Shown: positions 1-4,914 of the stretch, piece after piece | How positions within the stretch are numbered: position 1 is the first letter of the stretch | How the letters are laid out: each line of letters opens with the position of its first letter | NCBI GenBank assembly: GCA_003694775.1 | Contig: RFJV01000747.1 | Location: forward strand, 1 to 5,225 | Reading direction: 5' to 3' | DNA from: Chloroflexota bacterium | GTDB taxonomy: Bacteria; Chloroflexota; Anaerolineae; 4572-78; J111 | Length of the DNA: 5,225 nt | Notes under the pieces: generated by a model | Databases searched by the model: none | Told to the model about the DNA's origin: nothing | Seen by the model: the letters and a program-made list of their open reading frames with translations, nothing else | Made by a program: the position numbers and the translations under genes

Positions 1-415
1 GAATTGGGGAGAGGGAAGGGGAGGGCTTTGCCGCCAGCGTCGCATCTACCCCTTGCAGGCGTTTCTCCACGCTCGCCAACCGTTTCTCACCCCTACTCAA
101 AGCAGATTCCACCTTACTTAGACGAGGGCTTAACAGGATATACAGAAATACCCCTCCAACGGCAATCAGCACAACTACAATGACTGCCAGAAAAAACTTT
201 TTTTCATCCAAAAACCAAAACTGCTCACGCCCCCTCCCGACGGAAGCAAACTCATCCAGCGTTTTATAGATGTCTGTTTCTTTTTCTTTCCACCCGTCGC
301 CCAGTTTCTCTTTGATTTTCTGCTGGAGTTCCTCGGCGGAAGGAGAATTTTTCTGCCACCACCGGGCGATTTCCTTGAGTTTTTTGCGCTCGCTCTTTGT
401 TAATGAAGATGACAT
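1..415 (-). CDS. Single-pass membrane protein with coiled-coil segment, C-terminus cut by window edge
   Basis: I do not recognise a family. The first 138 residues are visible and the frame is still open at base 1. Residues 1-70 are charged, helical and soluble-looking, with a WW pair at 19-20 and many Lys/Glu. Residues about 74-96 (FFLAVIVVVLIAVGGVFLYI and a few more) are a clear transmembrane helix with no signal-peptide cleavage motif, so this is an internal anchor. Residues 97-130 (SKVESALSRGEKRLASVEKR and on) are a short heptad-like amphipathic helix, then a Pro/Ser stretch begins. The ATG at 415-413 is chosen because an AAGGAG ribosome binding site lies 10 bases upstream and the previous gene stops only 3 bases before it. 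That spacing means co-transcription and probably translational coupling with the coiled-coil gene. By inference it anchors a complex of the two upstream products to the membrane. Topology cannot be settled by charge: both flanks carry Lys/Arg. Confidence 0.85.
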   Translation of the reverse strand, partial: MSSSLTKSERKKLKEIARWWQKNSPSAEELQQKIKEKLGDGWKEKETDIYKTLDEFASVGRGREQFWFLDEKKFFLAVIVVVLIAVGGVFLYILLSPRLSKVESALSRGEKRLASVEKRLQGVDATLAAKPSPSLSPI

Positions 416-418
416 CGG

Positions 419-2266
419 TTACATACTCCTTCCGGTCTGTCCGGTATTGCTCCCTGTCTTGTACTCCTTATACGTTTTGTACGCCTTCAAGGCCAGAGAA
501 GGGGTTGCAAAGACACCAGGCTTTCTTATCGCTTGGGCCATTGCCTGGCGCAAGGATTCTTTGAGGGAGAAGGGGGCCCCTTTTTGATGCAGAAACTCGA
601 CAGTTTGTTCCACAAGCCGGGGAGATGCAATCTGCTTTTGTTCCCAACCCTTCTTCAATCCGTCCTCTTGTTCCCAGAGAGAATGCAACCTCTCATAGTC
701 ATCACGGGTATCCCGGAACGTTTTTTCCCACTCTCCCGGTTTCTCGACCTGTTCTTTCAACATCTTCTCTGCTTCTTCCAGAGATTGTTCTATTGTTTTC
801 AATAATTCAGACGGTGTGCTACGATTCGGAAGCGGTGTTCCTTGATTACCCAGCCAGCCAAGAGAACGCCGGGCTTGCTCGATGTGTCCATCGAACCGGT
901 TTTCCATTTCTTTCCATTTCTTCTCAATCGAAGTATGGAGATTGCTGATTTCCGGCGAGTCCGGGTCATACTGGTGAGCCAGTTCGATGCGCTGCCAGGC
1001 CCAGTACGCAAAAGGGGTTTGGTTTTCCTCTTGTGTCCAAACGGCATGCACCTGCCGGTACAGGATGGCCGCGTGCAAAAGATTATCCTGCCGGACGCGA
1101 AGCAAGGTTTGCACCCAGTCCGGCAATTCCGTTTCCGGCGTCAGGGCGAGGAAAAAGCGTATCTCGTCCAGCTTTTTTCGGGCCTCTGGACCATATTGCT
1201 CGTCTCCCAGAAATCGGTTGGCTTCTTCTCCGGAAGGGACCGTGCTTGGCCGGTCGTCAAAAGGAAGCGAAATTTGCCAGTCGTCCCAGGTTTTCCAATT
1301 CTTCCAGGCTTGCTGTATCTCATCTTGCAGGGTTGTTATATTGTTCCGGGCTTGCTGTACCCCCTTTTGCAGGACCTGCTTTTGCTGGTCAGCCAGTTGC
1401 TCAGCAAGTGATTGAGCAAGTGACTCAGCAAGTAATTTTCTCACTTCAGCCTCAAGTATTTCGAGTTCTTTCTTTGCCTCTTGTACTTGCGGAAACAGAG
1501 CACTCCACCCTTCATAGGTGGGACCATCCTTGTTCAATATTTCCAAAATCTCTCGTGCCTGGGCCAGGTAAGTGAGAGCAAGCTGGGGTTGAGTTTGCCG
1601 GTATTGTTTTGCTTGCCTCAGGAGTTGGTTACTGCGGTCTAACTGGTCTTGAAGACGGCGGGCTTCCGCCTCTTTCAGCTTCTGGCGGCGGGCTTTCGCC
1701 TCTTCCAGCCGCCGGCGCATTCGCTCAATTTCATCTTGGGAGAAGGTATCAGGCCACTTTTGGTGCAGGGCGTCGATTTCTTTTTTGGTGTTCTGCGCTT
1801 CAGCCAACGCTTGTTCATTCCCCAACTGGATACTGGTGATGCTTGCATAGAAATCAAACAGAAGTTCTATTCCCCGTGTACGCACCCGCTGGCGGAGGCC
1901 TGCCCGCAGTTCCTCGACCCGCGCAATGTCGCTTTCCACTTCCTGACGGCGGCGGTAAAATTCAGGGCCGGAGGGGTATTGTTCTTTAACCTCTTGAAGC
2001 TGAGTCAATATCTTATTCAACTCGTCATCTAGATTCCGAAGGTCTTCCGCCTGACCGGTTTTCATCATCCACTGAAACTTTTCCTCCGCCTTCCGGAGAG
2101 CTTGCCAGGCTTGTTGCCGCTCCTCGGCGATTGGAAGAAGGTCTTTCTGAATAGAGTGACCGTAAATGTCTGTGATACCCAGCTCAAGAAGTTTATTTAA
2201 AACCTGACACTCTGTTGTTTCTGAACTTTGTACAGCCCAAGGATATTCGCCTGTGTGATTCATCAT
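419..2266 (-). CDS. Long coiled-coil/helical protein of unknown function (615 residues)
   Basis: No enzymatic motif, signal peptide or transmembrane segment is visible, so the product should be cytoplasmic. It is almost wholly helical and rich in Glu, Gln, Lys, Arg and Leu. Coiled-coil stretches are roughly residues 45-130, 155-230 and 262-320. A ten-residue unit is duplicated at 187-206 (LEEAKARRQK then LKEAEARRLQ) and a four-residue unit LA[E/Q/D][S/Q] is repeated four times at 279-294. Residues about 395-445 look TPR-like, ending HQYDPDSPEI. The C-terminus (residues about 590-615) is Tyr/Lys-rich, then Gly/Thr/Ser-rich. The start is ATG 2266, or the adjacent ATG 2263, because GGAGG at 2272-2276 lies 5 or 8 bases upstream. 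The frame is open five codons further to a TTG at 2281, but that codon has no ribosome binding site. It stands 56 bases after the kinase-like gene and 3 before the membrane-protein gene, so it is the middle of an operon. By inference it is a scaffold or substrate of the kinase-like protein. Confidence 0.88.
   Translation of the reverse strand: MMNHTGEYPWAVQSSETTECQVLNKLLELGITDIYGHSIQKDLLPIAEERQQAWQALRKAEEKFQWMMKTGQAEDLRNLDDELNKILTQLQEVKEQYPSGPEFYRRRQEVESDIARVEELRAGLRQRVRTRGIELLFDFYASITSIQLGNEQALAEAQNTKKEIDALHQKWPDTFSQDEIERMRRRLEEAKARRQKLKEAEARRLQDQLDRSNQLLRQAKQYRQTQPQLALTYLAQAREILEILNKDGPTYEGWSALFPQVQEAKKELEILEAEVRKLLAESLAQSLAEQLADQQKQVLQKGVQQARNNITTLQDEIQQAWKNWKTWDDWQISLPFDDRPSTVPSGEEANRFLGDEQYGPEARKKLDEIRFFLALTPETELPDWVQTLLRVRQDNLLHAAILYRQVHAVWTQEENQTPFAYWAWQRIELAHQYDPDSPEISNLHTSIEKKWKEMENRFDGHIEQARRSLGWLGNQGTPLPNRSTPSELLKTIEQSLEEAEKMLKEQVEKPGEWEKTFRDTRDDYERLHSLWEQEDGLKKGWEQKQIASPRLVEQTVEFLHQKGAPFSLKESLRQAMAQAIRKPGVFATPSLALKAYKTYKEYKTGSNTGQTGRSM
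426..431 (-). promoter_or_regulatory. Ribosome binding site of the membrane-protein gene
   Basis: AAGGAG on the minus strand lies 10 bases before the ATG at 415. It sits inside the last codons of the upstream coding sequence, so ribosomes finishing that gene pass directly over it. It fixes the start of the short membrane-protein gene. Confidence 0.7.
1385..1432 (-). repeat. 12-bp in-frame tandem repeat, four units, coding
   Basis: Read on the minus strand, the units are CTTGCTGAGTCA, CTTGCTCAATCA, CTTGCTGAGCAA and CTGGCTGACCAG. They encode LAES-LAQS-LAEQ-LADQ inside the coiled-coil gene. The first three differ at only a few bases and the fourth is more diverged, as expected for an old in-frame tandem expansion. 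The four-residue period gives a continuous Leu/Ala stripe on a helix. Confidence 0.75.
1657..1710 (-). repeat. Tandem duplication with 30-bp period, coding
   Basis: The 24 bases at 1657-1680 and at 1687-1710 match at about 21 positions, offset by exactly 30 bp (ten codons). They encode adjacent ten-residue units of a highly charged helix in the coiled-coil protein (KARRQK and EARRLQ cores). An in-frame duplication within the coiled coil is the simplest reading. Confidence 0.6.
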
Positions 2267-2301
2267 CAATGCCTCCGGCAACCAGGTTTAAAAATTGGCA
2301 A
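2266..2301 (-). other. Possible 11-codon coupling leader ORF between the kinase-like and coiled-coil genes
   Basis: A purine-rich ribosome-binding-like run ends 5 bases before a TTG at 2301-2299. From that TTG a frame of 11 sense codons (MPIFKPGCRRH if initiated) ends in TGA at 2268-2266. The stop shares its A with the ATG of the coiled-coil gene in a TGATG overlap. This arrangement is typical of translational coupling. The ORF is very short and uses a weak start codon, so chance is a real alternative. Confidence 0.18.
2272..2276 (-). promoter_or_regulatory. Ribosome binding site of the coiled-coil gene
   Basis: GGAGG on the minus strand lies 5 bases before ATG 2266 and 8 before ATG 2263. 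It decides against the upstream TTG at 2281, because the site lies downstream of that codon. A second purine-rich run (GGAGGAAAGAGGAAGG, 2322-2307) follows the kinase-like stop directly, but is too far away to serve this start. Confidence 0.65.
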
Positions 2302-2322
2302 TGCGGCCTTCCTCTTTCCTCC

Positions 2323-4569
2323 TCAATAGCGTTCCAGATAATAAGCGACCTCCTGCCAGCGCTTTGTGTATTTCTCCCTCTGTTCTGCTATCTTTTCTGG
2401 CTTCAACGCTTCTGGCCACGGTTGTCCGATGAGTTTAGCCAATCGAACACCGTTTTCGGCCTGAGGGTAAAGTTGAGACAAAAATTCCACCTGCTTTTGC
2501 AGGTCCGGCAGGGTGGTTGGTTCTTCGAGGGGGAGGGATTGCTGAAGCTCCTTCTCCAGATTCTCCAGTTTCTTTTCGAGACTGTTCTGTATTTCGGTAT
2601 CGTTCGGAAAAGCCCGCCGGTATGTCTCCAGCACAGGCAGGGAATCCATACCGGTAATCCGGGCGCGTAAATCATTCCGCCGGTTATCAAGACGCTCCTG
2701 GAAGGCTTCACGGGCGTCTGCCAACCTCGTTTTTTCTTCTGCGGACAGATGGCCCTGCAGTGCTTCCCACCTGTCATAGAGCCGCTTCAGGTGGGGAATT
2801 AGCTCTAAGGGAGGGTCTTTCCGCGCCTTGCTTTGCCGCCAGGTTTCTTCGGCTTCTACCAGGCCGCGTAAGGCATCCAGCACAGGGTCCGCCGGGTGGT
2901 CGTGTCGGGCGGATTGAATCTGCCAGAGTGTTTGACGCCAGGCTTCCAGGGAATCGTCTCCACCCAGCCGGCCCAGGCTCTCCCGAACCGTTTCGATGAG
3001 GTTTTCTGCCCCGGACAAAATATGCTCGATTTCCTCGGCCTCCGGAGTTGGGTCGCTGTAAAGCATATCCAGACGTTCACAGACGGCTTCGCCCAGTTCC
3101 TGACGACGTTTCAAGACTTCCTGAAACAACCTGCCAGCCTCGGCATAGTGTCCTTCATCCCGCTTCTGCCGGGCGAGGTACAGAGCCAACCGGTAGGCGG
3201 CCTCATGCCACAACCGTTTGTGAATTTCTTTCCATACGGATGTTTCGTCTTTGGCTTCCCCTCTCAGCTTGCTGACGAAGGTTTCATCCAGAGGGGATGT
3301 TTGCGTCTCTACCTCATCGGGCTGGTCATGAGCAAAGATAGCTTCGCTCTTTTCCCAAAGCGGTTTAACCATCTCTTGAGAAGCAGACGTGCGGGCGGCT
3401 ACGCCGAATATAAGGGCCAGCCGGTCTAGGTGGAGCCACATTGCCGGATGGTAAGCATACACACTCTTTATCTGTTCTGCTTCGTGCCTGGCTTCCTGCC
3501 ATCGCTGTAGGGAGCGGGCTTCTCGCAGGGGGTCGGAAGGCGCAGAGAAGATTTTCCGCCGCAGTTGGTTGTGTCTCCTTGTCAGGTTGGGAGGTGGTTG
3601 CTCTCCCCAGGTTTCCGTCCGCACCCGCATCACGTCTGCCGCATTGAAGGCGTCCTCCAGGGATAACCGGTCATTTTCTGCCTGCATCCATAATTCTTCC
3701 GCCGGCATTTTCCACAGAGTGATTGCCTTCCCCAAATCATCGAGCAGGTTCTCTGCCTGGGTGTAGCGATGTGCCGGGTCGAAGTGGAGCAGTTTTGCCA
3801 GTATCTGGCGGGTAGGGTGCGAGAGGGTTCCCCAGAGTTTGTGGCGAGGCAGGGGGTCCTTCAACCGCGCTTCGGAGCCGCGGTGGAAGCGAGGGTCTTC
3901 TCCCAGCAGGAGGCGGTACCAGAGAAGGCCAAAGCGAAAGAGGTCGTATTTTACTGCTTCCGCGGTTTTTTCTGCCGTGACGTTCCAGTCCAGCACCATC
4001 AAACTGCCGGGTGGTGCTTCCTGAAAGCGGCGCAACTCCTCCCGACTGCCGGTGCGTATTTCATAATCCTGCTTCCAGCGCAGGTCGGCCAGCTTGCGGT
4101 CGGCGCAGGTCAGGCCGGCGGCGTGGAGGATGGTCAGCATGTGCGCGTACTGGCGGGCAATTTCCAGAGCCAGCGGTTCCGGCAGGTGCAGACCCTGGTA
4201 TTGCAGGGTCAGGTCATGCACGCCTATACCGGGCACCAGTTCCTGGGCCAGGATGAGATATTCCTCCGCCCCAATCCAGGTTGGTTGCAAGCTGTCGCCC
4301 GGCGGGGCCAGGACGCGGGGGAAGTAGTGGGTACCGCTTCTCTGCTCCGCCTGCTCCAGCTTCCGCAGATTGGCGAACTCCTGGCGCAGGGCGTCCTGCC
4401 ACTGCGCTTCCGGCCGGGCTATCTTGATGGCGGCCTGCTCGTCCATCCGGTCTGGATTCACACCCAGAAAGACAACTGCCGTCGCCCCGCCGCCCAGCAG
4501 TTTTTCCAGACGGTATCGGTTCTGGCCTAGCGAGATGACCCGACCGAGAAGCGCATCAATACTGCTCAT
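2323..4569 (-). CDS. Divergent Hanks-type protein kinase (or pseudokinase) with long helical TPR-like C-terminus
   Basis: 748 residues. The kinase fold spans about residues 19-285: Gly-rich loop LGGGATAVVFLG (25-36), AAIK lysine K49, likely helix-C glutamate E64, catalytic loop CADRKLADL (155-163) in place of HRDxKPxN, metal loop DWN (194-196) in place of DFG, helix-F aspartate D209 in YDLFRFG, and the late arginine in DPAHRY (R268). K49, D157, K159 and D194 are kept; the usual metal-binding Asn is Asp (D162), HRD His/Arg are lost and the DFG glycine is Asn. Activity is therefore possible but uncertain. Residues about 290-748 are soluble helical repeats, with TPR-like patches near 457-490 and 595-670. 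No transmembrane segment is seen. ATG 4569 is chosen for its GAGGAG site; a GTG 33 codons upstream is in frame but falls in promoter and repeat DNA. It heads the operon and would phosphorylate or bind the downstream coiled-coil and membrane proteins (inference). Confidence 0.9.
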   Translation of the reverse strand: MSSIDALLGRVISLGQNRYRLEKLLGGGATAVVFLGVNPDRMDEQAAIKIARPEAQWQDALRQEFANLRKLEQAEQRSGTHYFPRVLAPPGDSLQPTWIGAEEYLILAQELVPGIGVHDLTLQYQGLHLPEPLALEIARQYAHMLTILHAAGLTCADRKLADLRWKQDYEIRTGSREELRRFQEAPPGSLMVLDWNVTAEKTAEAVKYDLFRFGLLWYRLLLGEDPRFHRGSEARLKDPLPRHKLWGTLSHPTRQILAKLLHFDPAHRYTQAENLLDDLGKAITLWKMPAEELWMQAENDRLSLEDAFNAADVMRVRTETWGEQPPPNLTRRHNQLRRKIFSAPSDPLREARSLQRWQEARHEAEQIKSVYAYHPAMWLHLDRLALIFGVAARTSASQEMVKPLWEKSEAIFAHDQPDEVETQTSPLDETFVSKLRGEAKDETSVWKEIHKRLWHEAAYRLALYLARQKRDEGHYAEAGRLFQEVLKRRQELGEAVCERLDMLYSDPTPEAEEIEHILSGAENLIETVRESLGRLGGDDSLEAWRQTLWQIQSARHDHPADPVLDALRGLVEAEETWRQSKARKDPPLELIPHLKRLYDRWEALQGHLSAEEKTRLADAREAFQERLDNRRNDLRARITGMDSLPVLETYRRAFPNDTEIQNSLEKKLENLEKELQQSLPLEEPTTLPDLQKQVEFLSQLYPQAENGVRLAKLIGQPWPEALKPEKIAEQREKYTKRWQEVAYYLERY

Positions 4570-4573
4570 TGTT

Positions 4574-4579
4574 CTCCTC
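4574..4579 (-). promoter_or_regulatory. Ribosome binding site of the kinase-like gene
   Basis: GAGGAG on the minus strand lies four bases before ATG 4569 (GAGGAGAACAATG). It fixes the start at MSSIDALLG rather than at the in-frame GTG at 4668. Confidence 0.75.
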
Positions 4580-4623
4580 ACTGTCCACGTGTATTTTGAT
4601 GGCACATCTTGGAATCTTGTCTC

Positions 4624-4635
4624 ACTATAATTGTA
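4624..4635 (-). promoter_or_regulatory. Candidate -10 region of the operon promoter
   Basis: On the minus strand TACAATTATAGT contains TACAAT (4635-4630) and TATAGT (4629-4624), either of which could be a sigma-70-type -10 box, giving a leader of about 50 bases before ATG 4569. No good -35 box stands 16-18 bases upstream (TTCTAT or TTCGTG only). It may depend on an activator or on another sigma factor. It is the most promoter-like AT-rich stretch just upstream of the gene. Confidence 0.3.
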
Positions 4636-4646
4636 TCTCAGCCGTC

Positions 4647-4672
4647 CACGAATAGAACACGAATGCACGAAT
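4647..4672. repeat. Three CACGAAT heptamers upstream of the kinase-like gene
   Basis: CACGAAT occurs at 4647-4653, 4658-4664 and 4666-4672, spaced 11 and 8 bases start to start. A fourth copy is at 4923-4929 and an inverted copy (ATTCGTG) is at 4884-4890. The triple lies just upstream of the -10 candidate, so the words could be binding sites. They also overlap the left arm of the 23-bp inverted repeat. Confidence 0.5.
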
Positions 4673-4702
4673 AACTAACGCCGCGGGCGTGCCGGTAAAT
4701 GG

Positions 4703-4725
4703 GACGACATTAATTTAATGTCATC
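4703..4725. promoter_or_regulatory. Near-perfect 23-bp AT-rich palindrome, candidate operator
   Basis: The core GACATTAATTTAATGTC (4706-4722) is a perfect palindrome with 8-bp arms around one central base. Extending it by three bases on each side keeps two of three matches, giving 10 of 11 per arm. It is strikingly AT-rich within GC-rich surroundings, lies about 135 bases before ATG 4569 and about 70 before the -10 candidate. This is the form of a dimeric repressor or activator site. A role only as an RNA hairpin is the alternative; no long T-run follows on either strand. Confidence 0.4.
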
Positions 4726-4749
4726 TTACTGCAAAAGAGAAGTGGTTCA

Positions 4750-4772
4750 GCCCGGCATTTTTGAGGCCGGGC
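4750..4772. terminator. GC-rich hairpin, possible weak terminator
   Basis: GCCCGGC (4750-4756) and GCCGGGC (4766-4772) form a perfect 7-bp GC stem with a 9-base loop. On the minus strand the stem is followed after a few bases by a pyrimidine-rich run (CACTTCTCTTTTGC) rather than a clean U-tract. It lies about 140 bases after the stop of the upstream partial gene. It could end that transcript inefficiently. The right arm can also pair with CCCGGCC at 4784-4790, so alternative folds exist. Confidence 0.3.
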
Positions 4773-4796
4773 CAACTGTTTCACCCGGCCCGATAC

Positions 4797-4871
4797 GGTG
4801 CGAATTTACGGCCTGTCCCTACCGGGGGGACGAAAAGCCGCCGGCCATTCGCGTACCTGTCCCCGGTAGGG
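4797..4871. repeat. Two interleaved inverted repeats
   Basis: Repeat A is an 11-bp perfect pair: CCCTACCGGGG (4817-4827) with CCCCGGTAGGG (4861-4871). Repeat B is an interrupted pair: GGT-GCGAAT-GGCC within 4797-4813 with GGCC-ATTCGC-ACC within 4843-4857. The arms alternate B-A-B-A, so as RNA they would form either a pseudoknot or two exclusive folds. CCTGTCCC also occurs directly repeated at 4812-4819 and 4856-4863. The word CCTGTCCCTAC resembles dispersed intergenic repeats, from memory. Confidence 0.45.
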
Positions 4872-4914
4872 GGTTCGTGAAAAATTCGTGGATGGCCGGG
4901 CAACAGGAAAAGTC

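Larger units (their letters stand above)
4641..4896. repeat. 256-bp segment bracketed by 23-bp imperfect inverted repeats (MITE-like)
   Basis: The reverse complement of 4641-4663 and the plus strand of 4874-4896 share TTCGTG, four variable bases, ATTCGTGGA, one variable base and GGC, matching at 18 of 23 positions. The outermost bases are GCC at the left and GGC at the right, so the two copies face each other as terminal inverted repeats. The interior has no ORF of note and is rich in secondary structure. These traits fit a miniature non-autonomous element or a dispersed repeat cluster. No immediate flanking target duplication is visible, which argues against a recent insertion. Confidence 0.4.
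4570..4914. other. Intergenic region rich in inverted repeats
   Basis: These 345 bases separate the stop of the right-hand partial gene from the start of the kinase-like gene. I see no credible gene on either strand. The region holds the promoter candidate, the palindrome, the hairpin, the interleaved inverted repeats and the paired 23-bp repeats listed separately. There is no clear intrinsic terminator with a T-tract on the minus strand for the upstream gene. Confidence 0.7.

Noticed and set aside
842..1575. Several overlapping plus-strand frames opposite the coiled-coil gene
   Set aside because: They overlap each other in different frames, lack ribosome binding sites and read as Leu/Phe/Pro-rich or Ser/Arg-rich complements of Glu/Lys/Gln-rich coiled-coil codons.
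2267..2281. TTG start for the coiled-coil protein five codons upstream
   Set aside because: No ribosome binding site precedes it, whereas GGAGG stands correctly before the two ATG codons at 2266 and 2263.
3769..4530. Long open frame on the plus strand opposite the kinase-like domain
   Set aside because: It is antisense to a well-supported kinase fold, has no ribosome binding site and encodes a composition-biased protein without motifs. It is a shadow of the minus-strand codon pattern.
4570..4668. 33-codon N-terminal extension of the kinase-like protein from a GTG
   Set aside because: The extension runs through the promoter candidate and the CACGAAT repeats, and a good GAGGAG site precedes the internal ATG at 4569.
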